NCBI RefSeq assembly: GCF_024793895.1 | Contig: NZ_JANUSB010000015.1 | Location: 62,001 to 126,000, forward strand | Origin: Serratia sp. AKBS12 | GTDB taxonomy: Bacteria; Pseudomonadota; Gammaproteobacteria; Enterobacterales; Enterobacteriaceae | Length of the DNA: 64,000 nucleotides | Direction: 5' to 3' | Shown: positions 1-9,163 of the stretch, piece by piece | Position numbering within the stretch: the first letter of the stretch is position 1 | Layout of the letters: every line of letters begins with the position of its first letter | Notes under the pieces: model-generated | What the model saw: the letters and a program-made list of their open reading frames with translations, nothing else | The model's database searches: none | Told to the model about the DNA's origin: nothing | Translations under genes and position numbers: made by a program

Positions 1-349
1 AAGCCAGGCGAGTATTCCTGATGCGGCGCCGGCAGCCAACGCACCGGCGGCTAACGCACCGTTGCCAACCGCAGATGCCGGCGTGGCGGCACCAGCAGCC
101 GATCCTAACGCGCTGGTCATGGACTTTTCTGCCGATTGCTGGCTGCAAGTGACCGACGCCAGTGGCAAAACGCTGTTCAGCGGCACGCAAAAAAGCGGTG
201 GCAAGCTGAACCTGACCGGCACAGCGCCTTACAAACTGACCATTGGCGCGCCGGCCGCAGTACAGATTCAATATCAAGGTAAACCGGTCGATCTAAGCCG
301 GTTTGTTAAGTCAAACCGTGTTGCTCGTCTGACCGTTGCCGCGCAGTAA
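1..349 (+). CDS. rodZ: RodZ C-terminal part (cytoskeletal cell-shape protein), 5' truncated by window
   Basis: The reading frame is open from the first bases and ends at 349. The visible part is an Ala/Pro/Asn-rich linker followed by the compact C-terminal periplasmic domain (DUF4115), recognisable by the segment [19 protein letters not shown] and a [20 protein letters not shown] core. RodZ links the MreB filament to the wall-elongation machinery; the N-terminal helix-turn-helix and the membrane helix lie outside the window. It is followed after 47 bp by ispG, the conserved enterobacterial order. The identity rests on the C-terminal domain plus that neighbour. Confidence 0.88.
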   Translation, partial: SQASIPDAAPAANAPAANAPLPTADAGVAAPAADPNALVMDFSADCWLQVTDASGKTLFSGTQKSGGKLNLTGTAPYKLTIGAPAAVQIQYQGKPVDLSRFVKSNRVARLTVAAQ

Positions 350-396
350 TTGCGCGGCTGACGTCTTTGCGCATGAGCAGCAATGGAGAGTAAGTG

Positions 397-1518
397 ATGC
401 ATAACCAAGCACCCATAACCCGTCGCAAATCTACACGCATTTACGTCGGCAAGGTGCCAATTGGCGATGGCGCACCGATTGCCGTGCAATCGATGACCAA
501 CACCCGTACCACCGACGTAGAAGCCACGGTTAATCAGATCAGGGCGCTGGAACGCGTCGGCGTTGATATCGTGCGAGTTTCCGTCCCTACCATGGATGCC
601 GCCGAGGCGTTCAAGCTGATTAAGCAGCAGGTCAATGTACCGCTGGTTGCCGATATCCATTTTGATTACCGCATCGCCTTGCAGGTCGCCGAATACGGCG
701 TTGACTGTCTGCGCATCAACCCTGGCAATATCGGCAACGAATCGCGAATCCGATCGGTAGTGGATTGCGCGCGTGATAAAAATATCCCGATCCGCATTGG
801 CGTCAACGGCGGTTCGCTGGAAAAAGACCTGCAAGAGAAATACGGTGAGCCGACGCCGGAAGCATTGCTCGAATCGGCAATGCGCCACGTGGATATCCTC
901 GACCGGCTGAACTTTGACCAGTTCAAGGTGAGCGTCAAGGCCTCCGACGTGTTTCTGGCGGTACAATCCTACCGTTTGCTGGCATCGCGTATCGACCAGC
1001 CGCTGCACCTCGGCATTACCGAAGCCGGCGGCGCGCGTAGCGGATCGGTCAAGTCGGCGATCGGCCTCGGTCTGCTGCTGTCGGAAGGCATCGGCGATAC
1101 GTTGCGCATTTCGTTGGCGGCGGATCCGGTCGAAGAAGTGAAGGTCGGCTTCGATATTCTGAAGTCGCTGCGCATTCGCGCTCGCGGTATCAACTTTATT
1201 GCCTGCCCGACCTGCTCACGTCAGGAATTTGACGTGATCGGTACGGTGAACGCATTGGAACAGCGGCTCGAAGACATCATCACCCCGATGGACGTGTCCA
1301 TTATCGGCTGCGTGGTGAATGGCCCGGGTGAAGCGCTGGTTTCGACCATGGGCGTTACCGGCGGCCATAAGAAAAGCGGCTTCTATGAAGACGGCGTGCG
1401 CCAGAAAGAGCGCTTTGATAACGAACAGATGATCGACCAGCTGGAGGCGAAGATTCGCGCCAAGGCGGCGATGATGGATCAAGGCAATCGCATCAGCGTC
1501 AATCTGCTGGAAAAATAA
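397..1518 (+). CDS. ispG: 4-hydroxy-3-methylbut-2-en-1-yl diphosphate synthase (flavodoxin)
   Basis: IspG carries out the penultimate step of the MEP isoprenoid pathway, reducing methylerythritol cyclodiphosphate to HMBPP with a [4Fe-4S] cluster in the cytosol. The 373-residue product begins [18 protein letters not shown] and matches the E. coli enzyme nearly throughout. The cluster cysteines are visible in [11 protein letters not shown] and in [13 protein letters not shown], and the TIM-barrel part carries [12 protein letters not shown] chose the ATG at 397 over the adjacent GTG at 394 because it fits the family N terminus and has GGAGAG about 8 bases upstream. It lies between rodZ and hisS. 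A GC-rich hairpin without a T-tract (about 1534-1553) follows the gene. Confidence 0.97.
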   Translation: MHNQAPITRRKSTRIYVGKVPIGDGAPIAVQSMTNTRTTDVEATVNQIRALERVGVDIVRVSVPTMDAAEAFKLIKQQVNVPLVADIHFDYRIALQVAEYGVDCLRINPGNIGNESRIRSVVDCARDKNIPIRIGVNGGSLEKDLQEKYGEPTPEALLESAMRHVDILDRLNFDQFKVSVKASDVFLAVQSYRLLASRIDQPLHLGITEAGGARSGSVKSAIGLGLLLSEGIGDTLRISLAADPVEEVKVGFDILKSLRIRARGINFIACPTCSRQEFDVIGTVNALEQRLEDIITPMDVSIIGCVVNGPGEALVSTMGVTGGHKKSGFYEDGVRQKERFDNEQMIDQLEAKIRAKAAMMDQGNRISVNLLEK

Positions 1519-1580
1519 GCATTATAGGTAGGGCGGGCCTGCTTGGCCCGCTCACTCATGAACCCGGGGGCGCTTCCACG

Positions 1581-1610
1581 TTGAACAGCGTAGGGTAAAG
1601 TCCCTATAAT
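1581..1610 (+). promoter_or_regulatory. Sigma-70 promoter for hisS
   Basis: A TTGAAC -35 box (1581-1586) and a perfect TATAAT -10 box (1605-1610) are separated by 18 bp and end 37 bp before the hisS start. This suggests hisS and its downstream genes are transcribed independently of rodZ-ispG. Seen in sequence; not tested. Confidence 0.7.
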
Positions 1611-1647
1611 CGGGTTCATTTTTATATAAAACGGATAGAGAACTCAC

Positions 1648-2922
1648 GTGGCAAAGAACATTCAAGCCATTCGCGGCATGAACGACTACCTGCCGGAAGA
1701 TACGGCATTATGGCAGCGTATTGAAGGCACCCTGAAACAGGTGCTGGGCAGCTACGGTTACAGCGAAATCCGGTTGCCGATTGTAGAGCAGACCCCGTTA
1801 TTCAAACGCGCGATCGGTGAAGTTACCGACGTCGTGGAAAAAGAGATGTATACCTTCGATGACCGCAACGGCGAAAGCCTGACGCTGCGCCCGGAAGGCA
1901 CCGCGGGCTGCGTGCGCGCCGGCATCGAACACGGTCTGCTGTACAATCAGGAACAGCGTCTGTGGTACATCGGCCCGATGTTCCGTTACGAGCGCCCGCA
2001 AAAGGGCCGCTATCGCCAGTTCCATCAGTTGGGGGCCGAGGTGTTCGGCCTGCAGGGCCCGGACGTCGACGCCGAGCTGATCCTGCTTACCGCCCGCTGG
2101 TGGAAAGCGCTGGGTATCGCCGAGCACGTCAAGCTTGAACTGAACTCCATCGGTTCGCTGGAGGCGCGTGCCAACTACCGTGATGCGCTGGTGGCGTTTC
2201 TCGAACAGCACGTCGAGCTGCTGGACGACGATTGCAAGCGCCGCATGTACAGCAATCCGCTACGGGTGCTGGATTCGAAGAATCCGCAGGTGCAGGCGTT
2301 GTTGAACGACGCACCGCGCCTGTCCGAATACCTGGATACCGATTCCAAAGCCCACTTTGACGGCCTGTGTGAACTTTTAACGCTGGCGGGTATCCCATAT
2401 ACCATCAATGAGCGACTGGTGCGCGGCCTGGATTATTACAATCGCACGGTGTTTGAGTGGGTCACTTCCAGCCTGGGTGCGCAGGGTACCGTCTGTGCCG
2501 GCGGTCGTTACGACGGCCTGGTGGAACAGCTGGGCGGCCGCGCTACGCCAGCGGTGGGCTTTGCGATGGGCCTGGAGCGTCTGGTACTGCTGGTGCAGGC
2601 GGTTAACCCGGACTTCAAGGCTCCGGCGACCATTGATATTTACGTGATTTCTTCTGGTGCCGGCACGCAGAGCGCGGCGATGCGCCTGGCTGAAGAGGTG
2701 CGCGACGCCGCGCCACAGCTGAAATTGATGACTAACTACGGCGGCGGCAACTTTAAAAAGCAGATCACCCGGGCGGACAAGTGGGGCGCGCGCGTCGCCT
2801 TGATCCTGGGCGAAAACGAAGTCGCAGCGCAGCAGGTGGTGGTGAAGGACCTGCGCAGTGGTGAACAAGAAACGCTGGCGCAAAGCGAACTCGCGGCGCG
2901 TCTGGCTTTGATGTTAGGTTAA
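1648..2922 (+). CDS. hisS: Histidyl-tRNA synthetase
   Basis: HisRS charges tRNA-His with histidine in the cytosol. The 424-residue product has the class II aminoacyl-tRNA synthetase layout: an N-terminal catalytic domain opening [16 protein letters not shown], motif 2 around [17 protein letters not shown], the histidine-specific [15 protein letters not shown] segment, motif 3 around [12 protein letters not shown], and a C-terminal anticodon-binding domain from about residue 325. Translation starts at GTG 1648, as the conserved N terminus requires. It has its own promoter and is followed 13 bp later by yfgM. Confidence 0.97.
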   Translation: MAKNIQAIRGMNDYLPEDTALWQRIEGTLKQVLGSYGYSEIRLPIVEQTPLFKRAIGEVTDVVEKEMYTFDDRNGESLTLRPEGTAGCVRAGIEHGLLYNQEQRLWYIGPMFRYERPQKGRYRQFHQLGAEVFGLQGPDVDAELILLTARWWKALGIAEHVKLELNSIGSLEARANYRDALVAFLEQHVELLDDDCKRRMYSNPLRVLDSKNPQVQALLNDAPRLSEYLDTDSKAHFDGLCELLTLAGIPYTINERLVRGLDYYNRTVFEWVTSSLGAQGTVCAGGRYDGLVEQLGGRATPAVGFAMGLERLVLLVQAVNPDFKAPATIDIYVISSGAGTQSAAMRLAEEVRDAAPQLKLMTNYGGGNFKKQITRADKWGARVALILGENEVAAQQVVVKDLRSGEQETLAQSELAARLALMLG

Positions 2923-2935
2923 GGAGAAGGACACC

Positions 2936-3556
2936 GTGGAAGTCTATACCACTGAAAACGAACAGGTCGACGCCGTACGTCGCTTCTTTGCTGAAAACGG
3001 CAAAGCGCTGGCGGTGGGCGTGGTGCTCGGTATTGGTGCCCTGGTTGGCTGGCGTGTCTGGCAAAGCAACCAAAACTCCAACATGATGGCTGCGTCGCAA
3101 AGCTACCAGCAGACAAGCGAAGCGCTTGCCGCCGGCAAGGCCGCTGACGTCGCCGCTGCGGAGAAGTTTATCCAGGCCAATGGCAATAATTACGGCGTGA
3201 TGGCCGCGCTGGAGCTGGCGAAGCATTATGTTGGGCAAAACGACGTAGCGAAAGCGGAGCAACAGCTGATATTGGCGCAGGGGCAGGCAAAAGATGACAA
3301 TCTGCTGTCGGTGATCAACCTGCGTCTGGCACGCGTTCAGCTGCAGGAAAAAAAGCTGGATGAAGCGCTGAAAACCCTGGACGGCGTGAAAGGCGATGGC
3401 TGGGCGGCGTTACAGGCGGATCTGCGCGGTGACGTTCTGCTGGCGAAAGGCGATGCCAAAGGCGCACGCGAAGCCTACAGCAAAGGTATTGAATCCAACG
3501 CTTCTCAGACGCTACAGCTGCTGCTGCGTATGAAGCTGAATAACTTGTCCAGCTAA
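2936..3556 (+). CDS. yfgM: YfgM, membrane-anchored TPR protein of the Sec periplasmic network
   Basis: A 206-residue protein with one N-terminal transmembrane helix (about residues 22-42, ALAVGVVLGIGALVGWRVW) and a periplasmic tetratricopeptide-like helical domain rich in Ala/Leu/Gln. In E. coli YfgM associates with the SecYEG translocon and the chaperone PpiD and has been linked to envelope-stress signalling. Start is GTG 2936, preceded by AAGGAGAAGG. Gene spacing (13 bp from hisS, 11 bp to bamB) indicates co-transcription. Confidence 0.93.
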   Translation: MEVYTTENEQVDAVRRFFAENGKALAVGVVLGIGALVGWRVWQSNQNSNMMAASQSYQQTSEALAAGKAADVAAAEKFIQANGNNYGVMAALELAKHYVGQNDVAKAEQQLILAQGQAKDDNLLSVINLRLARVQLQEKKLDEALKTLDGVKGDGWAALQADLRGDVLLAKGDAKGAREAYSKGIESNASQTLQLLLRMKLNNLSS

Positions 3557-3567
3557 GGGGATTTCCC

Positions 3568-4749
3568 ATGCAATTGCGTAAAACACTCTTGGTCGGGCTG
3601 GTTTCTGTCGCCTTGCTGAGTGGCTGTTCGCTGTTTAGCAGCGAAGAAGACGTGGTCACCATGTCACCGCTGCCAAAAGTTGAAAACCAGTTCACGCCGA
3701 ACAGCGCGTGGAGCACCTCCGTCGGCGACGGCGTTGGTGACTATTACTCCCACCTGCGTCCGGCCTATCAGGACAACACGGTGTATGCCGCCGATCGTCA
3801 CGGCATCGTGAAAGCGATGGACGCCGACAGCGGCAACGAAAAGTGGAAGGTCGATCTGTCCGAAAAGACCGGCTTCCTGTCACGTAACCGTTCGGCGCTG
3901 CTGTCCGGCGGTCTGACCGTGACCGGCGACAAAGTGTACGTTGGTAGTGAAAAAGCGCAGGTTTACGCGCTGAATACCGCCGACGGTACCGTTGCCTGGC
4001 AGACCAAAGTGGCTGGCGAAGCAATTTCCCGCCCGGTGGTCAGCGACGGTATGGTGCTGGTGCATACCAGTAACGGCCAGTTGCAGGCATTGAACGAGGC
4101 TGACGGCGCGGTAAAATGGACCGTGAACCTGGATATGCCGGCGCTGTCGCTGCGCGGTGAGTCTGCGCCTGCGACCGCATTTGGCGCTGCCATTGTCGGC
4201 GGTGACAACGGCCGCGTCAGCGCGGTGCTGATGCAGCAAGGCCAGCTGATTTGGCAACAGCGTATTTCCCAGCCGAGCGGCGCGACGGAAATCGATCGTC
4301 TGAACGACGTCGACACCACCCCAGTGATTGTTGACGGTGTTATCTACGCGTTGGGTTACAATGGCAACCTGACGGCGCTGGATCTGCGTTCCGGCCAAAT
4401 CATGTGGAAGCGTGAACTGGGCTCGGTGAATGATTTCATTGTCGATGCGGGTCGCATTTATCTGGTTGATCAAAATGACCGCGTCGTGGCATTGAGCACC
4501 GAAGGCGGCGTGACCGTCTGGACGCAAAGCGAACTGCTGCACCGCAACCTGACGCCACCGGTGATGTATAATGGCTATCTGGTGGTCGGCGATTCCGAAG
4601 GTTATCTGCATTGGGTGAACACCACCGATGGCCGCTTCGTCGCCCAGCAGGAAGTGGACAGCTCCGGTTTCCTGTCTGCACCGCTTGTGGCCGGCGACAA
4701 ACTGCTGATCCAGGCGAAGGGCGGCAAGGTTTACGCCTTCACCCGCTAA
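3568..4749 (+). CDS. bamB: Outer membrane assembly lipoprotein BamB
   Basis: BamB is the beta-propeller lipoprotein of the BAM complex, which inserts beta-barrel proteins into the outer membrane. The 393-residue precursor has a lipoprotein signal peptide ending in the lipobox LLSGC (Cys20) and repeated PQQ-like blades, for example KVYVGSEKAQVYALNTADGTVAWQ and VIYALGYNGNLTALDLRSGQ. Length matches the E. coli protein. It is co-transcribed with hisS-yfgM and ends in front of a strong terminator. Confidence 0.96.
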   Translation: MQLRKTLLVGLVSVALLSGCSLFSSEEDVVTMSPLPKVENQFTPNSAWSTSVGDGVGDYYSHLRPAYQDNTVYAADRHGIVKAMDADSGNEKWKVDLSEKTGFLSRNRSALLSGGLTVTGDKVYVGSEKAQVYALNTADGTVAWQTKVAGEAISRPVVSDGMVLVHTSNGQLQALNEADGAVKWTVNLDMPALSLRGESAPATAFGAAIVGGDNGRVSAVLMQQGQLIWQQRISQPSGATEIDRLNDVDTTPVIVDGVIYALGYNGNLTALDLRSGQIMWKRELGSVNDFIVDAGRIYLVDQNDRVVALSTEGGVTVWTQSELLHRNLTPPVMYNGYLVVGDSEGYLHWVNTTDGRFVAQQEVDSSGFLSAPLVAGDKLLIQAKGGKVYAFTR

Positions 4750-4797
4750 CGCCGCTCGTCGCGACCCTACTTGTACCCGAACGCTTTCGGGTTGGGG

Positions 4798-4837
4798 AAA
4801 ACGGCTCCTGACTGTTCAGGGGCCGTTTCGTATTTTT
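4798..4837 (+). terminator. Rho-independent terminator after bamB
   Basis: The arms AAACGGC-CCTGA and TCAGG-GCCGTTT flank a short CTGT loop and are followed by a T-rich run. A smaller hairpin (CCCGAACGCTTTCGGG) sits just before it. It separates the hisS-yfgM-bamB unit from der. Confidence 0.85.
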
Positions 4838-4907
4838 ATAAGCTGCGCTGTCGGTGTCTATCCGCTGTGTGGTAACGCATTGATAATTAAGTAATGAGGC
4901 TTCAACA

Positions 4908-6401
4908 ATGATACCTGTCGTCGCGCTGGTCGGGCGCCCGAATGTGGGTAAATCCACCTTGTTCAACCGTTTAACACATACGCGCGATGCGCTGGTGGCG
5001 GATTTCCCCGGGCTAACGCGAGACCGCAAGTATGGTCGTGCTGAAGTTGAGGGTAATGAATTTATCATCATCGATACCGGCGGTATCGACGGTACCGAAG
5101 ACGGCGTCGAAACCCGTATGGCCGGGCAGTCGCTGCTGGCGATCGAAGAAGCCGACATCGTGCTGTTCATGGTGGATGCACGCGCCGGGCTGATGCCGGC
5201 GGATCAGGGCATTGCGCAGCACCTGCGCAGCCGTCGCAAGGCCACATTCCTGGTTGCCAACAAAACCGATGGTATGGATCCGGATCTGGCAACCGCAGAT
5301 TTCTTCTCGCTGGGTCTGGGTGACGTGCACCCGATCGCCGCTTCCCATGGCCGCGGCGTAGCTCAGTTGATCGAACACGTGCTGGTGCCATTCCTGCCTG
5401 AAAAAGAGCAGGAAGTCGAACTGACCGAAGAAGAAGCAAATGCCGCTTACTGGGCGGAACAGGAAGGCGAACTGACGGACGAACAGCTGGCTGAAGAGCC
5501 TGAAGACGATTTCAATCCGCAGGATCTGCCGATCAAACTGGCTATCGTCGGGCGCCCGAACGTTGGCAAATCGACGCTGACCAACCGCATTCTTGGTGAA
5601 GAACGCGTGGTGGTGTATGACATGCCGGGTACCACCCGCGACAGCATTTACATCCCGATGGTACGCGATGAGCGCGAATACGTGCTGATTGACACCGCCG
5701 GGGTGCGCAAGCGCGGCAAGGTAACGGAAACCGTAGAAAAATTCTCGGTCATCAAAACGTTGCAGGCGATTGAAGACGCCAACGTGGTGCTGCTGGTGGT
5801 TGACGCGCGCGAAGGCATTTCGGATCAGGATCTCTCGCTGCTTGGCTTTATCCTCAATAGTGGGCGCTCACTGGTGATTGCGGTCAACAAATGGGACGGC
5901 ATGAGCGAGGAAGACCGCGACCACGTGAAAGAGATGCTCGATCTGCGCCTTGGCTTCGTCGATTTTGCCCGCGTGCACTTCATTTCGGCACTGCACGGCA
6001 GCGGCGTCGGTAACCTGTTCGAATCGGTACAGGAAGCCTATGAGTGCGCGACCCGTCGCGTCAATACCTCGATGCTGACCAAGATCATGAACATGGCGGC
6101 GGAAGATCACCAGCCGCCGTTGGTACGCGGCCGTCGCGTCAAGCTGAAGTACGCCCATGCGGGTGGCTATAACCCGCCAATCGTGGTGATCCACGGCAAC
6201 CAGGTGGCCGACCTGTCCGACTCCTACAAACGCTATTTGATGAACTACTTCCGTCGTTCATTGAACGTGATGGGCACGCCGATCCGCATTCAGTTCAAAG
6301 AGGGTGAGAATCCGTTTGCCGGCAAGCGTAACACCCTTACGCCGAACCAGATGCGCAAGCGTAAACGCTTGCTGAGCCATCTGAAGAAAGGCAAAAAATA
6401 A
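4908..6401 (+). CDS. der: GTPase Der (EngA), ribosome biogenesis
   Basis: Der is an essential double-GTPase needed for maturation of the 50S ribosomal subunit. The 497-residue protein shows two tandem G domains: the P-loop GRPNVGKS occurs at residue 9 and again at residue 215, with DTGG / DTAG G3 motifs and NKTD / NKWD G4 motifs. A very acidic linker (about residues 165-200) separates the domains, and a C-terminal KH-like domain ends in a Lys/Arg-rich tail. It has its own upstream region after the bamB terminator and is followed by a terminator at 6423. Confidence 0.97.
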   Translation: MIPVVALVGRPNVGKSTLFNRLTHTRDALVADFPGLTRDRKYGRAEVEGNEFIIIDTGGIDGTEDGVETRMAGQSLLAIEEADIVLFMVDARAGLMPADQGIAQHLRSRRKATFLVANKTDGMDPDLATADFFSLGLGDVHPIAASHGRGVAQLIEHVLVPFLPEKEQEVELTEEEANAAYWAEQEGELTDEQLAEEPEDDFNPQDLPIKLAIVGRPNVGKSTLTNRILGEERVVVYDMPGTTRDSIYIPMVRDEREYVLIDTAGVRKRGKVTETVEKFSVIKTLQAIEDANVVLLVVDAREGISDQDLSLLGFILNSGRSLVIAVNKWDGMSEEDRDHVKEMLDLRLGFVDFARVHFISALHGSGVGNLFESVQEAYECATRRVNTSMLTKIMNMAAEDHQPPLVRGRRVKLKYAHAGGYNPPIVVIHGNQVADLSDSYKRYLMNYFRRSLNVMGTPIRIQFKEGENPFAGKRNTLTPNQMRKRKRLLSHLKKGKK

Positions 6402-6422
6402 GCGGCAGTTGGCCAGATAACA

Positions 6423-6449
6423 GGGCGCGGTACACACCGCGCCCTTTTT
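6423..6449 (+). terminator. Rho-independent terminator after der
   Basis: Perfect GC-rich arms GGGCGCGG and CCGCGCCC around a short loop, followed directly by five T residues, 20 bases after the der stop codon. Confidence 0.9.
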
Positions 6450-6507
6450 AATTACGACAAAATCGTTTTATTATCCGAGTATTATTGCGTCAGTTTGAAG
6501 GAACACC

Positions 6508-7464
6508 ATGTCCTGGGAAACCTGGAGTTTTGCGTTTAACGTCACCGTACCCAATTTATTGATGATGTTGCTGGGCGTTTTGCTACGTCAGTGGCGCCTG
6601 ATGGACGATCGCCTGATTGACGGCGCCAGCAAGCTGGTATTTAACCTGGCGCTGCCGTGCCTGCTGTTCTTCAGTATCGCAACCAATCATCCGCAAATTC
6701 TGGCCAATCTGTCGTTGGTGTTGTACGGCGCGATCGGCACCGTTGCCACCTTCCTGCTGTTGGAGATTGCCGCCATCTGGCTGGTGAAGGAGCCACGCGA
6801 GCGTGGCGTGTTCGTGCAGGGCGGTTTTCGCGCCAATACCGCGATTGTCGGACTGGCCTATGCGATGACCGCCTACGGAGACGAAGGGATTGCGCTTGGA
6901 TCGCTGTATCTTACGGTGACGGTGATCCTGTTCAACGTGCTGTCGGTGGTGACCCTGACGCGCAGTTTGCAAGGTGGGCCAGACAAGAAAATCAGTCATT
7001 TCGCCCTGCTGCGCGGCATCGTCACCAACCCGTTGATTATCGGTCTGCTGTGCGGCCTGGCCTATGCGCAAACCGGCCTTGGCATTCCCCATGTGATTAC
7101 CCAGACTGGCAGTTACATCTCCGGGCTGTCGTTGCCGCTGGCATTGCTGTGCACCGGCGCCAGCCTCGATCTGCGCGCCATGTTCCGTTCTTCCAACGTT
7201 GCGGCGCTGGCGTCATCGGCCAAACTGTTTGTCGTGCCGATGCTGATGACCTTCGGCGGCTGGTTGTGCGGTTTCCAGGGCGCGGCGCTGGGGATCATCT
7301 TTCTGTTTTCCGCCACCCCGACCGCATCCGGCAGTTATGTCATGACGCGCGCCATGGGTGGCAACGCCACGCTGGCGGCGAACATCATTGCCATTACCAC
7401 CGTCGGCTCCTTCTTCACCACCGCGCTTGGGATCTATTTTTTACGCTCATGGGGCGTGATTTAA
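6508..7464 (+). CDS. AEC-family permease (auxin efflux carrier-like)
   Basis: A 318-residue inner-membrane protein made almost entirely of hydrophobic helices (about ten predicted by eye). It has the bile/auxin carrier layout of two five-helix halves, the first opening VTVPNLLMMLLGVLLRQW and the second after a short polar loop near residue 155. A conserved Asn-Thr segment, GGFRANTAIVGLAYA, lies in the first half. Substrate is not predictable; relatives export or import organic acids. It has its own start region after the der terminator and is followed 13 bp later by yfgJ, with which it may be co-transcribed. Confidence 0.85.
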   Translation: MSWETWSFAFNVTVPNLLMMLLGVLLRQWRLMDDRLIDGASKLVFNLALPCLLFFSIATNHPQILANLSLVLYGAIGTVATFLLLEIAAIWLVKEPRERGVFVQGGFRANTAIVGLAYAMTAYGDEGIALGSLYLTVTVILFNVLSVVTLTRSLQGGPDKKISHFALLRGIVTNPLIIGLLCGLAYAQTGLGIPHVITQTGSYISGLSLPLALLCTGASLDLRAMFRSSNVAALASSAKLFVVPMLMTFGGWLCGFQGAALGIIFLFSATPTASGSYVMTRAMGGNATLAANIIAITTVGSFFTTALGIYFLRSWGVI

Positions 7465-7477
7465 TCGGGAGAGCACC

Positions 7478-7702
7478 ATGGAAGCATACTGTCCACAATG
7501 CAGTCAGCCAATGAGTTGGGTGAATGGTCACTTTCATTGCGATGCCTGCAACAGCGATTATCAGCGGCTGGCCAGTTGTCCGGATTGCGGTCAGCCGCTA
7601 CAAACCCTGCAGGCGTGTGGCGCGGTGGATTACTTCTGCCAGCACGGCCACGGGTTGATATCCAAACAGCGGGTGCGGTTCAGCTATATCCCGCAGGTCT
7701 GA
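7478..7702 (+). CDS. yfgJ: YfgJ, small double zinc-ribbon protein
   Basis: A 74-residue protein with four CxxC/CxxxH-type metal sites: CPQC, CDAC, CPDC and a later Cys-His pair (FCQHGHG), typical of zinc ribbons. It matches the enterobacterial YfgJ family (DUF1407), whose function is unknown. GGGAGAG precedes the ATG. In E. coli yfgJ also lies next to der. The Cys pattern and neighbourhood support the name; no catalytic role can be inferred. Confidence 0.85.
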   Translation: MEAYCPQCSQPMSWVNGHFHCDACNSDYQRLASCPDCGQPLQTLQACGAVDYFCQHGHGLISKQRVRFSYIPQV

Positions 7703-7734
7703 AGCCACCGCCGTGTTGCCTGCCCGGAGCGCGT

Positions 7735-8079
7735 TCACCGATCCACCTGACCGGTCTTCCACAGATCGATCAGCGCCTGTGGTGCGCTGCCTTCCGGGAT
7801 CAGCAGCACGATTTCGCTGCTGCTATTCTGGCTGTAGTAATTGATTTGCAGACGAAAATAGCGTTGGTCGCCACAGCCGGGCGAGTCTGGCTGGCCGGCT
7901 TCCTGCGCATAGGGCAGCGTCTGCTTGAGCAGTTGATCCAGACGCTGGCGCTGCGCCGGCGGAATATCTGCCAGCGCGATGCGCCGCGGCCCCGCCAGCT
8001 TCGGAATGAAGGCGAAACCGCCTTCGCGCGCCAGCTCAATGACGCTGTCCTGATCGAGGGTCGGCAGCGGTCGCATCAT
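7735..8079 (-). CDS. Emfourin-type protealysin inhibitor
   Basis: A 114-residue cytosolic-looking protein (no signal peptide) encoded immediately after protealysin with an overlapping ATGA, so the two are translationally coupled. The C-terminal half contains QRYFRLQINYYSQNSSSEIVLLIPEGSAPQ, characteristic of the emfourin family of M4-peptidase inhibitors found beside protealysin genes in Serratia. Expected role: a tight-binding inhibitor that keeps the protease silent inside the producing cell. The first two codons are both ATG; either could be used. The identification is by sequence memory plus the gene pair. Confidence 0.85.
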   Translation of the reverse strand: MMRPLPTLDQDSVIELAREGGFAFIPKLAGPRRIALADIPPAQRQRLDQLLKQTLPYAQEAGQPDSPGCGDQRYFRLQINYYSQNSSSEIVLLIPEGSAPQALIDLWKTGQVDR

Positions 8080-9104
8080 TCCACCCCGACCTGTTGCCAG
8101 GCCTGTCGTATCTTATCCGCAACCTGCTGACTGAAGCGTTGCCGGGCGTGTTTGACGGTGATGGCGGCAAAGGTGGCAAAGTCGGCATTTTGCGGCAGCG
8201 TCTTATCACACAATGTGTCGTACCAGATAACGCCAGCCTGTTCCCAGGAATGGCCACCCAGCGCGGTCGCCGCCAGGTAGAACGCGCGGTTGGGAATGCC
8301 GGAATTCAGGTGAACGCCGCCGTTATCCTCTTTGGTTTGAATGTAGTCGCGCATGCTGGCTGGCTGGGGATCCTTGCCGAGCAATGGATCGTCATAGGCG
8401 CTGCCGGGCGCTGACATCGATCGCAGGCCTTTGCCGTTGATGCCCTTGGCCAGCAGCCCTTCGCCGATCAGCCAGTCGGCCCGATCGGCGGTCTGTTGCA
8501 GCCGGAACTGCTTGACCATGGCGCCGAACACGTCGGACAGGGATTCATTTAACGCTCCCGCCTGTTGGAAATAGATTAACCCGGCTTCGCTTTCGGTGAT
8601 GCCGTGCGCCAACTCATGGGCAACCACGTCAATGGCGATGGTGAAACGGTTAAAGATCTCGCCGTCGCCGTCACCAAATACCATCTGCTGGCCATTCCAG
8701 AAGGCATTCTGATATTCATTACCGTAATGTACGCTGCCCGTCAGCACCATGCCCTGGTTATCCAGCGAGTTGCGCTTGAAGGCCTGCCAGAAGAAATCAT
8801 AGGTTACCCCCAGATAATCGTAGGCCTCATCCACTGCCACGTCGTGGTTGGATGGCTGCCCCTCTTTGCGCACCGCTTTACCGGGTAGCTGGCTGCCGTT
8901 CTGGGCATCATAAATGTCACGAATCACTTCGCCACCGGTGGCGGTCTTAGCGCTGGGGGCGCGCAGCGGCATATTGCCGAGCAGGCTCTGTACGTGATGC
9001 AGGGTATGCAGCGCGCAGTCACGCTGCGGGGGACTGCCATGCTCTACGATGCGTTTCAGGATATACGGCGGAATAACCGTGCGAGCAGATCGGGTAAACG
9101 GCAT
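8076..9104 (-). CDS. Protealysin / grimelysin, thermolysin-like M4 metalloprotease
   Basis: A 342-residue M4 peptidase. The zinc site is complete: HELAHG gives His163, Glu164 and His167, and NESLSDVFG supplies Glu187 as third ligand. A catalytic-loop His lies in the C-terminal half (GGVHLNSGIPNRAFYLAA). The short N-terminal propeptide carries the PPYIL motif typical of protealysin precursors instead of the long thermolysin propeptide, and there is no signal peptide. Protealysins have been linked to actin cleavage and host-cell invasion by Serratia. The downstream overlapping gene encodes its inhibitor. A GGAGAG Shine-Dalgarno precedes ATG 9104. Confidence 0.94.
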   Translation of the reverse strand: MPFTRSARTVIPPYILKRIVEHGSPPQRDCALHTLHHVQSLLGNMPLRAPSAKTATGGEVIRDIYDAQNGSQLPGKAVRKEGQPSNHDVAVDEAYDYLGVTYDFFWQAFKRNSLDNQGMVLTGSVHYGNEYQNAFWNGQQMVFGDGDGEIFNRFTIAIDVVAHELAHGITESEAGLIYFQQAGALNESLSDVFGAMVKQFRLQQTADRADWLIGEGLLAKGINGKGLRSMSAPGSAYDDPLLGKDPQPASMRDYIQTKEDNGGVHLNSGIPNRAFYLAATALGGHSWEQAGVIWYDTLCDKTLPQNADFATFAAITVKHARQRFSQQVADKIRQAWQQVGVE

Positions 9105-9163
9105 AGTGGCTCTCCTTGGGCAAAACTACCCTCATGCATAGAGACTCTCGTTTCAAGTGTAGC

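Noticed and set aside
274-1008. Long minus-strand frame over ispG
   Set aside because: A shadow of the conserved ispG gene with no features of its own; high GC makes long antisense frames common here.
1534-1553. GC-rich hairpin after ispG
   Set aside because: Good stem but no T-run, so not called as an intrinsic terminator.
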